From Uloborus plumipes (lineage: Eukaryota; Arthropoda; Arachnida; Araneae; Uloboridae): a stretch of 64,000 bases of DNA. Location: positions 106,767-170,766 of the forward strand of contig JAXGGA010001073.1 in the NCBI GenBank assembly GCA_038373865.1, written 5' to 3'. A program made the position numbers and the translations under genes. This document shows, in pieces, positions 54,279 through 64,000 of this stretch. Every line of letters begins with the position of its first letter. Position 1 is the stretch's first letter. The notes beneath the pieces were generated by a model. It worked only from the letters and a program-made list of their open reading frames with translations, was not told the origin of the DNA and did no database searches.

Positions 54279-57200
54279 TATGCTGTTACTGCCGATCACA
54301 AAGCCATTATGGAGTAGAATGTCCAGACCGACCTAGCCTTAACATGAAGAGCGACACACCTCCGATCAAAGTAGTACAATTTTGCAATAGAACCTCAGAC
54401 GAAAAACACGGAATGAAAGAAATTACTCAACGAAACAAAGTTCTAAATGCGTTAGTTGACAGTGGTAGTTCCGTAACCCTCTTACGCGAAGACAAAAGCG
54501 ACAAAATAGTAAAGCATACTGAACTTTCCAACGAAGGATTAATACTCACCAGCTTCGGAAACACACAGGTTCAAACTAAAGGATCGTTTAAAGAAGAAAT
54601 CGAATTGGATGAACAAAACTATATTTTGACCTGGCATGTTCTCCCTAAACAGCATCTCGAATTTGAAGCGATTATAGGAAGAGATATCCTAAACCAAGCA
54701 TCGGTGAATTCACAAAAGAAGGAATTAAATTTCGCAAACGAGAAAATCAAGTTTGGTCTATGCATGCGCAGCTATTTGAAGGCAGAACGCAAGACCAAAT
54801 CGATGTCAAACATGTTTCAAACCCGAAAATAAGGGAAGACTTATCGGAATTAATCTCTAATTATACGTCAAAGAAAACTGAAACAACAAGTGTATCAATG
54901 AAAATCATTTTAAAAGATGACATTCCGGTTTACCAGTCAGCGCGCCGACTATCATTCTCCGAGAATCAAGTTGTAAACAAACAAATTGATGAATGGCTAG
55001 AACAAGGAATCATACGACCCAGCTCGTCTGAATACGCAAGTCCAATTGTACTTGTGAAAAAGAAGGATGGAAGCACCAGATTATGCGTGGATTATAGAAA
55101 ACTAAACCGTAAACTCGTTTAAGATCGATTCCCACTACCATTAATAGAGGACGTGCTAGACAAGCTTCAGGGAGCTAAATTGTATACGACACTTGATTTG
55201 AAGAACGGATTTTTTCACGTGAACGTAAACGAAGATAGTAAACAGTTCACCTCTTTTGACGTTCCAGATGGACAGTTTGAGTTTAATAAAGTCCCTTTTG
55301 GTCTCAGTACAAGCCCCAGTGTATTCCAGAGATTTATCTTCAGTATTTTCCGAGAACTTATGCGAAAAGGCATTGTAAAAATCTATATGGACGATTTAGT
55401 AATTCCTGCTAAAGATGAAAAAGAAGGACTTGAGAAGTTGAAAAAAGTCTTCGAAGTAGCTTCAAAATATGGTTTGGAAATAAAATTCTCAAAATGTCAA
55501 TTTTTACAAAGAAAAATAGAATTCTTAGGCCACATCATTGAGAACGGAACAATTCGTCCATCGACAGAGAAAACGCTAGCAGTGAAAAAGTTTCCCATAC
55601 CAACTACGGTTAAGCAAGTTCAAAGTTTTCTAGGCCTAACCGGTTACTTCCGCAAATTTATTCCAAAATATTCCGAAATGGCAACCCCTTTAAGCGACTT
55701 GACAAGAAAAGATAATGCATTTGTATTTGATCGACCGCAAATCGAAGCGTTTGAGAAGCTGAAAAAAATGTTAACAGAAAGTCCAGTGTTAAGTATCTTT
55801 AGACCGGGAAGAAATACCCAGTTACATACAGATGCAAGCCAACATGGCTATGGAGCTGTTTTATTACAAGACGACGATGGAAAAATGCATCCTGTACTGT
55901 ACATGTCCCAAAAAACCACTCCGGCGGAAGAAAAATATAGTAGTTATGAGTTGGAAGTCCTCGCTGTCGTCACAGCTCTAAAAAAATTTCGGACTTATCT
56001 CTTAGGCAACCACTTTAAAATTATGACCGACTGTTCAGCATTCCAAAAGACTATGGATAAAAAGGACTTAGTTACCCGAATAGCCAGATGGGCCCTTCTC
56101 TTGGAGGAGTTCGACTATGAAATAAAACATCAACCTGGCAAGCAAATGCAACATGTGGATGCCTTAAGCAGGAATCCAGTGGCCGTAATTACGGACGATA
56201 CTCTCACCGCAAAATTAAAACGGGCTCAACAACTAGATGAAAACGTACAACATTTAAAATCCCTCCTAAATAGTGACGCACCAGACTTTTTTGAAAGAAA
56301 TGACATTTTATACAAATATGAAAACGGCCGCGAATTAATTGTCGCACCAAGAGATATGCAAAATGAACTTATCAAACTGGCACACAACAAAGGACACTTT
56401 GCAGCAACGAAAACTGAAGAGATCGTTAAATTAGACTTTTTTATCCCAAATTTAACAAAACGTGTGCAAGATGTGATTAGAAATTGTGTACCATGTATAC
56501 TAGCCAATAAAAAAAGTTTAAAGAAGGAAGGATTCTTAAACCCTATACCTAAAGAAGATATACCGCTAAGCACCTATCATGTCGATTTCATAGGCCCTAT
56601 GCCATCTACAAACAAAAATTACCAGCACATCCTAACCGTTGTTGACGCATTCACAAAGTTCACATGGCTTTATCCAACCAAATCCACTTCCGCGGAAGAC
56701 GCACTCGAAAAACTGAGGCTGCAACAAAAAACTTTTGGAAACCCCAAAAGAATAATCACTGACAAAGGACCAGCATTCATCGCTAAAGCTTTTAAAGACT
56801 ATTGTGAAGACGAGAAAATACTTCATCTGCCAATAGCAACAGGAGTACCCCGATAAAACGGCCAAGTTGAGCGAATACACCGCACGCTTATACCAGTTCT
56901 CACAAAACTGTCCATCAAAGACCCTAACAAATGGTACAAATTCGTGGACAAACTACAAAGGACACTTAACAGTACCTCCAATCGAAGTACCAAGCGCACT
57001 CCTTTCGAGCTGTTGGTGGGTACCACTATGAGAAACAAAGAAGACCTTAAGATACAAGAACTGCTAATGGAGGAATTCATAGAAGAATTAGAGGAAGCTC
57101 GAAAGCTACTACGGCAAGAAGCAAAGAAAAACATCCAAAAACTTCAGGCTGAAAACAAGAAAACATACGATAAAAAACGTAAGAAAGCTCCTGAATATCA

Positions 57201-57396
57201 AGTGGGAGATTTAGTGGCAATCCAAAGAACTCAGTTTGGAACAGGGTTAAAATTAAGACCTCGATTTTTAGGACCCTATAGAATAAAAAACGTTAAATCA
57301 AGAGACAGATACGATGTAGAGAAAGTAGGGACTCATGAGGGCCCTAACTTAACCACCTCATCGGCAGACATGATGAAATATTATTCCCAAACTTAA
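54275..57396 (+). pseudogene. Zinc knuckle and pol of retrotransposon 2 (stops and frameshifts)
   Basis: Order: a CX2CX4HX4C zinc knuckle (CCYCRSQSHYGVEC, 54281-54322); aspartic protease with ALVDSGSSVTLL and IIGRDIL; a frameshift near 54755; reverse transcriptase with TLDLKNGFFH and catalytic YMDD (about 55387-55398); RNase H with HTDASQHGYGA; integrase with the HHCC domain, YHVDFIGPMP (first D), ITDKGPAF (second D) and NGQVERIHR (E); and a C-terminal tail to a stop at 57394-57396. In-frame stops lie in RT (55120-55122) and just before the catalytic Glu of integrase (56854-56856). The domain order PR-RT-RH-IN is that of Ty3/gypsy. Inactive. Confidence 0.92.
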
Positions 57397-57585
57397 TTTT
57401 CCTCTCGTTATCTTCATTTTCATTGACTTATCGTTTAATTTTGCGTGAATTTTCAAGTTTTAGTTAGATGTTATTTTTAGTGTATGTGATTTTTCTTGTG
57501 ACTTTTTCATTTTTCATCGTTATCATATATTTATGTAATTGTACGTTTGGTCACTGGGGGCCAGTTCCAGCAGGATGGCCGAATC

Positions 57586-57821
57586 TGTAGAATCTAGTGG
57601 CAACACTGAGTTTCCCGCCCTTCTAACGCCGCCCTCTGGCGAGCGCGTAGGGCAGTCAGCGGAGTTTGTGTAGGAGCCGACTGAGTAAGATGTGACGAAT
57701 AGTGCTGTAACGTTTTGTGTTCGTTTCGTTTTGTTGTGTGTTAATAAATTGTGTGTTTGAAGTGAAGGTCTCGTCATTAAGAACCCTCACCCCCTAGACA
57801 ACACCCTGCCAAAATCCCACA
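57586..57821 (+). repeat. 3' LTR of retrotransposon 2 (236 bp)
   Basis: From TGTAGAATCTAGTGG to CCAAAATCCCACA, intact. AATAAA at 57743-57748. It is followed by tatat, matching the left flank. Confidence 0.88.
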
Positions 57822-57825
57822 TATA

Positions 57826-58316
57826 TTCATTCAGAAAATCTGTTATACAATAATCTTTGAAATAATTCATTTCATTTGAAAAATGTGATAACTAAAGTAT
57901 AGACTGATCCAATTAATCATCCAGAAACGTGAACTTTCAAAATATGTAATTAATATGGTTTTTTCTGGTTCAAAAAAATTGTATGGTAAAATGTTCTCTT
58001 CGTCGCGACCAGTAACGATTATTGGAAAATAATTCAACTTCTGAAACACTTGCACTTTATCAAATTTTGAAGTACATTGTTTAAAATGGTGCAACAGTAA
58101 TCAATAGAGCTAGGATTATATGTACTAAAAAATCGTGAAAGCGTGCCTGCATGTATGTACTAAACATCACTAAATAATGCACAAAAAACTGAAGAATATG
58201 AGCCAAAAGCTTAAGAACATGCACCAATATTTTTTATTCACGCCAAAAAAGTTGTCTTATTTGACTAAAAATAGGGTCTCTATTTTTTATTTTGCTCTTC
58301 TAACGTAATAAATACA
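57826..58316. other. Intergenic AT-rich stretch
   Basis: Target region of retrotransposon 2. I see no gene or element end here. Confidence 0.5.
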
Positions 58317-58318
58317 TA

Positions 58319-58493
58319 CTGTCGTCCCCGCTTAATCGGGTAACGGATAAACGAATACCCCGCTTATACGAATAAAATATCTTGGAACCGATGCCATAGA
58401 CGTAATGTTAAAGATCCCCGCTTAATCGAATACACCGTTTAATCGAATAATATTTCTTGGAACCGACAGTATTCGTTTAAGCGGGGCCGACAG
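58319..58493. mobile_element. 175-bp palindromic MITE (CTGTCGTCCCCGC ends), TA-flanked
   Basis: Second copy of the family at 18748-18900: ends ctgtcgtccccgcttaat and gcggggccgacag, TA on both sides (58317-58318 and 58494-58495), same ttggaaccgatgccatagac word inside. Confidence 0.82.
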
Positions 58494-58560
58494 TATTAAC
58501 CTATTTATGCCCAGTAGCTTAAAAACGGGAGGCTTGTTAGTTACTGCATACAAAAACCTA

Positions 58561-59108
58561 TTAGGTTGGTGCGTATGAAATGTCGGATTCTTAAGTTGAT
58601 TGTATAAAACTGCATATCTTTCTTCAAAAGCTGTTTATTCAATCAAAGTATGCTCCATTCGCTTCCATACACTTCTCCCAACGAGATTTTAAAGCGTAGA
58701 TCTTAAAAAAATTTTGGTCTTTAGAATTAATAAACTCTGATATCGAGTTTTTTAGACTGTCTTCATTTTCATAGTGTTTGCCCCTTAAAAACAGCTCTAA
58801 ATGCTTGAAAAAATGAAAATCGGTCGGCGAGAGATCCGGTGAATATGGTGGATGCTGCAAAACTTCATATTCCAGTTCGTTCAGTTTCGCAATTGTTTTG
58901 TGTGTCGGCAGAATTCATATCGGCAATAAACTCAAAAGAAATAACAAAAGGGAAGACCTTCGAGAAAACCTATTTTGCTGAAATGAGTCTCTGGCAATGG
59001 ACAATACGACTATGAATGAGGTTATGCCAAAGACAAAAGTATAACGAAAATAGGGAGACAAACGTCCGCATGTAAAGAGAATCCGACATTTCATACGCAC
59101 CAACCTAA
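58561..59108 (-). mobile_element. Internally deleted mariner element with C-terminal transposase remnant
   Basis: The ends are a perfect inverted repeat of about 30 bp starting TTAGGTTGGTGCGTATGAAA, with TA on both sides (58559-58560 and 59109-59110). On the minus strand 58897-58639 encodes the last third of a mariner transposase: HPPYSPDLSPTDFHFFKHL, which includes the third catalytic Asp of the DD34D class, and RWEKCMEANGAYFD before the stop. The first two thirds are missing, so it is not autonomous. A full mariner would be about 1.3 kb. Confidence 0.88.
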
Positions 59109-59267
59109 TATAATGGATATGTATCATTTTACTAAAAAGCTGTTTTTCATAAGTGAAATAGTCCTTCTCTTGAGAAAACCAGTTAGAGCCACTATTCGGA
59201 CATCAGAGTTTATTTATTGACGGCTATTTTCAGACAAATCATTCAAGCAACGATCCAGCATGGGTAG

Positions 59268-61938
59268 TAGGGTGGAGCGAAAAAAATGAATTTTTGATTT
59301 TCGTAAACGGGTACCTTTCATTTACTGTGAATGAGGCTAAGTAACAATTCTGTAAAATATTTCACTTTTGCGACGTTATCTTTAGTCTGCGCATTTGGCC
59401 TAAAGTTTTGAAATTTTTGATTTTTTTTAGATTTTTCAAATTTTTTAAAAAAATAATGCAAATGATAAAACTAGTGACGGGTGGTTATTAAATGGAACAA
59501 AAAGGTTTGAAATATACAAAGAATTTTTTTAAACCATTTTAGATTACGATTTCAGTCTGTGCATTAGGCCCAAAGTTCATCAAATTTTCCGAATTTCCGA
59601 TATTTTCAATATTGAGCAAACATTTTTATAATTTAAAATTTCATCTCAATAATTACTTAAAGTTCCTTCAAAACATTTCCTTAATCATTTTGTTTTTTCT
59701 TTGAACTACTCAACTCTTTGCTTTCTCATTGAAATTACCCAGGACTCACCACGTGGAAGTGGCCGCACTTTGGGTGCCACCCGCGCTCCTCTTTTGCTTC
59801 CAACCAATAGAGTGCACTCATTTACACTTCTTAGACAAGTCAGGAACAAAAAAGTTTCTTTGCGTAGGAAATTGTTCGCATTGGTTTTGATGGATGCACT
59901 ACAAAGACAGGAAAATACAAAGGTGTAATGCGGAAACTGGAAGAAAAACTTGGCAAACCTCTGTAATGGGATATTTGCCAATTACATTTAAATGAACTTA
60001 ATTTGCGGCCTTTTTTTGCAAAAACTAGATGGACCTACCAGTGGACCAAAGTGATTTTTTGGACCTGTTGAACGAAGCTAAACAACTGCTATACTTTCAA
60101 ATCAGTTTAGTATGAACCTATAGAGTTTGTCATTGATCAGATCGATGGTGACAATAAAAATGATTTAAGTGCTGAACAACAGTAAATTCATGAGATGAGA
60201 AAGGTAGTTTTGACGGGAAAAATATCCAAAAAAAATATGAAACAGAAGTCCGAGAAAGCTTTCCCAAGCCAGATGGTTGACTACAGCAAACATAATCTTT
60301 AGACTATAATTTTTAAAAGAGTTTGTAACTTTCGCGGTAAAAGTGTCCTTGCTATTTTAGGATGAAGTGCAGACGTTACTAATTTAGCTATTAATTTTAG
60401 TGAGATTATAAAGAGTTACGTTTATCTCTCCAGGAAGAAGCAGAAAATTGTATTCACATCCATTCAAAACAATGTATACTTGGCACCCTAGAAATATGCT
60501 ATTATCGATATCTATTATAAAAAAGGATGTATGTATGTTTGTTCCTTGTACAAATCCACAGTTTTTGTCGGATTTTTATCAAACTTGGCACAGAAGTTCC
60601 TTCATGTGCTAGAATTCACATAGGTGGAGTTTTAAAATTCCAAAAAAGTCCAAAAAGCTCAAAATTTAAATTTTTTGTTTCAAAATGGCCATTTTCTTTT
60701 AGTTTTGAATAGATATAGCAATAGAGCTTTTAAGCATACAAATTGATTAAATTTAACACAATTAAATAGGAGTATTTCCCAACAAAGTTTACGATGAACA
60801 ATGAATTATTAATTTTAGCATGAAATAAGTTTTTAAATTCCCATATGGATAGAATTCATTCAAATATTTTTAGAGTTATGTTGTATTAATAAGCACCCGG
60901 GCAACGCCGGGTAATAATCTAGTTAGTTCATAAGAAAGAGCATTTAAGAAACTTGTTTTAAATCGTACTATCAACGCTCAATCTAGAAAACAAACAAGAA
61001 AACAAGTTCAGATCCCAAAAATAGATAAAAATCTATTTTTATACATTACATACACAAATAAAAAATCAGAATACATCGATATTATTTCTTGTCATGATGT
61101 GGAAATAACAAAGTCACCTTTTAAACGTAATTTAACAACACATTATTTAAAAAGATTACTGGTAACTGAGAATTTAAATATGATTTCGGAATGCGGCCTT
61201 TTTAAACTTCCATTCAAGAGTCAATCAGTTGAAAGAGCTGTCAAAAAGGTCACAAGCTATTCAAAATTGGTATTTAATCACAGAAAAAGAAAAAGGTTAG
61301 AAAAAACGAGGATATCTGATAGAAATATTTGATCAATTTACGACACAAAGGAACAATTTAACTGTTAAAGACGTATCTAAGAAAAATAAATACGTGCTCG
61401 CATTGGTTGGAAGGAAAGTGTGTGTGTGAAGGCTCACGTGAATGACTCGAAATGCGCTTACCTCCTCGTGGTGAGTCCTGGGTCCACATGAGCTAGCGAA
61501 GAGTTGCACGGTTTAAACTAATAACAAAATAAATAATACCAGGTTTGAAGACACTTCAAGTGAATATTGCGAGGGAAATACTGAGTTAAAAAATGTTGAA
61601 AATATCAGAAATTTTGGGAAATTTGATGAACTTTGGGCCTAATGCGCAGACTGAAATCGTAATCTAAAATGGTTTTAAAAAATTCTTTGTATATTTAAAA
61701 AAATTTTCTTCCATTTAATAACCACCCGTCACTAGTTTTATCATTTGCAATATTTTTTTAAAAAATTTGAAAAATCTAAAAAAAATCAAAAATTTCAAAA
61801 CTTTAGGCCAAATGCGCAGACTAAAGATAACGTCGCAAAAGTGAAATATTTTACAGAATTGTTACTTAGCCTCATTCACAGTAAATGAAAGGTACCCGTT
61901 TACGAAAATCAAAAATTCATTTTTTTCGCTCCACCCTA
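59268..61938. mobile_element. Foldback-type element with long inverted repeats (TAGGGTGGAGC ends)
   Basis: A perfect 8-bp duplication, atgggtag, flanks it (59260-59267 and 61939-61946). The ends are TAGGGTGGAGCGAAAAAAAT and its complement, and the arms stay similar for about 340 bp (to about 59610 and from about 61605), both including cagtctg/cgcattaggcc words. The middle holds a Helitron and a few open stretches, such as a Lys/Arg-rich 77-codon frame at 61099-61332, that I cannot assign. It may be an old non-autonomous hAT-like element. Confidence 0.88.
60511..60922 (+). mobile_element. Non-autonomous Helitron, 412 bp
   Basis: It starts TCTATTATAAAAAAGGATG after an A, and ends with a hairpin (ACCCGG loop CCGGGT, 60895-60912) and CTAG (60919-60922) before a T. 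The internal word tatgtatgtttgttcc and the acccgggcaacgccgggta hairpin are common in arthropod non-autonomous Helitrons. No coding frame. Confidence 0.8.
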
Positions 61939-62489
61939 ATGGGTAGCCACAGAATGCAAGTTTTTTTTGCGAACTTATTTTTCATAAAAAAAAACTATTT
62001 TAAAACGATTTGATTAAAATTGATCAGAGATGCCTTCTATAATGTTACTTTATAAAAGTAAAGTCAAGTAAGATCGTATTTTGCTCACATGTCTGCAAAA
62101 TATCCCATATACAGGACGTTAAATAACTTAATGAATATAGCAACGGTAAGCTATTTTAAGCCTAAAATGTATGCGAATCATTCCAAGTAAGAGTTTTAAG
62201 CAGATAAAAATTGAAAAAAAAATGTTTAAAAAATTAGGCATAAATGGGTTAAAGAAAATACACGGAAGGTAGCATGCCACATTAATTACGTTAACTGCCG
62301 TACAACACAGTGCGGGTTTCTTTTGCTAAAAATCGTTACTTTTCATTTAATGTCAGCTCTGCATGTGAAAATATCCTTTCAACTTCTACAGAATATCTTT
62401 AAAGTCAGAGAAAATCTTGTGTAAAACGCATCAGTATGCATTCATTTTTACTTATTGACGTTTTTATGCTTTTATACGGGGATAAAATC

Positions 62490-62629
62490 TGTACCTCAGA
62501 ACCAGACTAACGTAAGTCCATTTTCGTTATATTTCAGTACAGGGGAAAAACAATGTATTCGACAATCGTTTTTCCCCTCCACCGAAAAATGACGAAAATG
62601 GACTTACGTTAGTCTGGTTCTGAGGTACA
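62490..62629. repeat. 140-bp near-perfect palindrome (MITE)
   Basis: Arms of about 45 bp, beginning tgtacctcagaaccagacta, with almost no mismatch, around a short loop near 62560. The flanks do not show a clear duplication. The near-perfect arms suggest it is young or kept similar by repair. Confidence 0.8.
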
Positions 62630-62678
62630 GAAATATGCAATTGCATTCACTGATCCGGACTAATAGGGGATCCAGGTA

Positions 62679-63229
62679 CAGGAGCGCCCCGAAGGGTGGT
62701 CATGAGAGGTCACCCGGACCTCCCAAAAATTTCCTCTTTCGGCACATTCGGATTGACGATTCGGCACATTCATGGATGCAATTTTTTAAGGGATGGCGTG
62801 CACGGAATTTTCCTAGCAATTTTTTGAAGCAAAAGTTGCAAAAATTCAATTTCAAACGATCTCAGAGGAGATCCTAAGGGGGAGGGGCGCACGATTCAGG
62901 AAAATAGCACTATGAGTTGCACAGAAAAAATATTTTTTTTATAATTTAATAGGGGGGGGGCACTCAAAACCTTGCAAGGCGTTGGGTGCACTTAAGTCAT
63001 TGTACGCGGCTGCCCCCGTTATAACGAATCGAAGTTTTTCAATCATGTGTAGAAAATATTGAAAGTGCTAGTTTTTCAACTTTTTCGTGATACCTATTGC
63101 TTTTTCCTTATAAAGTAACGTTATAAGGTATGCGTATGCTCGCATTTTATCATTCGGCACATTTCGAAATTTCATTCGGCAAATTGAGAATGTTCCCCTT
63201 CCCAAAAATTTAAGCTCGGAGCACCCCTG
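62679..63229. mobile_element. 551-bp hAT-type MITE (CAGGAGCGCCCCG / CGGAGCACCCCTG ends)
   Basis: A perfect 8-bp duplication, tccaggta, flanks it (62671-62678 and 63230-63237). The ends are degenerate inverted repeats. Near the left end is agAGGTCAcccGGACCTcc, a slightly altered form of the AGGTCAnnnTGACCT palindrome seen at 23672 and 24177. No coding frame. Confidence 0.85.
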
Positions 63230-63237
63230 TCCAGGTA

Positions 63238-64000
63238 GTCCGAATTAACAACACTACGGATTAAACAAAATGACCCAGAAATGAAGCCAATGTACGTAAG
63301 CTATGTACCGCAAAGGCGCATTTAAGGGGGGTCCAAAATCGAGAAAGATTTTTTCAAAAGTAGGTGTTCGGTTCGTGTTTGCTCAAAAAAAAAAAAAAAA
63401 TCCTTAAGAAAAAAGCCCATTCTCTATTAACATTGTTTTCAAAGGTGTATGTAAGGAAGGGCTCCAGAGGGTCTTTCCCTCCTATACCCCCCCCCCCCCC
63501 GAAAAAAAAATTTTCGAGGGGGGGTATAGGGTTTTTTTTTTTTAATAAAGGTAGTTCTTATTATTCGGTTTAAGTTTTTTCTTAAACTATTAACATACTT
63601 TTAGCTTGAAATATATAAATAAATAAATAATTATTGCTAATAATAATTCGTTAGATGGCACCAGGCAGTGGTGCAACCCAAGATTGTCAGGGAGCCCTTG
63701 CGCTTTACTCGAGAGAAAACGCATAGAAAAAATTCTAATCATTTTGAATAGAAATCTTTAAATAAAAAAATTCAACACATGTAGATTATTAGTCAGCAAA
63801 TTACGTTTCTCTCTTTCTTCTCATTCCCCTTTTTTTCTAGTCAGTCAGGAAATAAGAGTCTTTAAAATAATGTTACACTCAATAAATTTAAAATAAAGTG
63901 TAATCATTCCTCCCCGGCAAGAAATTTAAAATAAAGTGTAAGTATTCCTCCCAACAAGAAATTTAAAATAAAGTGCAGTCATTTTCGGTGCATAGTTTTT
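63238..64000. other. Low-complexity stretch to the window edge
   Basis: Homopolymer runs (A at 63386-63401, C at 63487-63500) and no coding region. A cagtggtgcaaccc word at 63667-63680 may be the left end of a hAT-type element that leaves the window. Confidence 0.4.
63884..63978. repeat. Tandem repeat of 37-38 bp
   Basis: The word aatttaaaataaagtg occurs at about 63885, 63923 and 63960, separated by taatcattcctcccc-like spacers. Confidence 0.85.

Larger units (their letters stand above)
50299..57821 (+). mobile_element. Ty3/gypsy-type LTR retrotransposon 2 (7.5 kb with nested insertions)
   Basis: It is bounded by two LTRs that are each 236 bp once a MITE is left out of the 5' copy. The 4-bp word tata stands outside both (50295-50298 and 57822-57825). 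Inside, in order: leader, gag (53154-54278) and pol with protease, reverse transcriptase, RNase H and integrase (54275-57396). There is no env-like frame. The leader holds a Tc1 element (51193-52611). gag and pol carry several frameshifts and at least two stops, so the copy is dead. I did not recognise a standard primer-binding site after the 5' LTR or a clear polypurine tract before the 3' LTR. Confidence 0.9.
58500..62248. mobile_element. TTAA-flanked piggyBac-like MITE swollen by nested insertions
   Basis: TTAA stands at 58496-58499 and 62249-62252. The ends cctATTTATGCCcag and aggCATAAATggg resemble those of the 506-bp element at 48102-48607. Inside lie a mariner remnant (58561-59108) and a foldback element (59268-61938); leaving these and their duplications out gives about 520 bp, close to the size of the other copy. 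Similarity beyond the ends is weak. Confidence 0.65.

Noticed and set aside
61099..61332. 77-codon frame as an active transposase
   Set aside because: It is basic (Lys/Arg-rich end) but has no catalytic motif; it may be a relic, and I only mention it.
63364..63573. 69-codon frame near the right edge
   Set aside because: Made of poly-Lys, poly-Pro and poly-Phe from homopolymer runs.
1..64000. CRISPR arrays, phage defence or biosynthetic clusters
   Set aside because: All regular repeats found are inside eukaryotic transposons or coding repeats; no prokaryotic genes are present.

Overview
The window looks like nuclear DNA of an arthropod, most likely a chelicerate such as a spider; this is inference. 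It is AT-rich, has split genes with GT-AG introns, and carries a dense nested load of Tc1/mariner, hAT, piggyBac-like, Helitron, Ty3/gypsy and MITE-type elements. I see no operons, no bacterial or phage genes and no CRISPR array.

The only convincing host gene lies on the minus strand between about 42.55 kb (possibly 45.28 kb) and 30.16 kb. Three coding exons with matching splice phases (42550-42465, 38367-33636, 30721-30160) encode about 1,790 residues built from repeats of the type RPxxxLxxEGxxDFTTTN. They carry an N-terminal RHxCPH motif. This resembles the SAXO/FAM154 (MAP6-related, Mn-module) family of axonemal microtubule stabilisers, but is far larger because a three-module unit of about 100 residues is repeated eight times in tandem.

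Layout: 0-0.9 kb, a Tc1-like transposase cut by the window edge. 1.6-11.1 kb, a ZMYM1-like hAT transposase pseudogene on the minus strand, split by a 6.8 kb hAT element with a perfect 8-bp target duplication. 12.2-18.2 kb, a 352-bp tandem duplication and a 5'-truncated gypsy element with its 3' LTR; the gypsy is interrupted by a 2.2 kb inverted-repeat element that itself holds a Helitron and a MITE. 18.7-30.1 kb, gene-poor DNA with a TA-flanked foldback element, MITEs, a minisatellite and SINE-like heads. 30.1-45.3 kb, the SAXO-like gene, whose introns hold a MITE split by a Tc1 element, a SINE, and a hAT split by a TTAA-flanked element. 42.8-49.9 kb, palindromic MITEs. 50.3-57.8 kb, a 7.5 kb LTR retrotransposon with 236-bp LTRs, carrying a MITE in its 5' LTR and a Tc1 element in its leader. 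58.3-63.2 kb, a nest of piggyBac-like, mariner, hAT-like foldback and Helitron elements. 63.2-64 kb, simple repeats.

The strongest results come from reading nested insertions together: target duplications, preserved empty sites and interrupted reading frames agree and give a relative order of insertion. I found no multi-gene system that I would call new. The most unusual objects are the SAXO-like repeat protein, the Tc1 family with 32 residues between its second Asp and Glu, and MITEs that carry perfect CRE-type or AGGTCA-n3-TGACCT palindromes.
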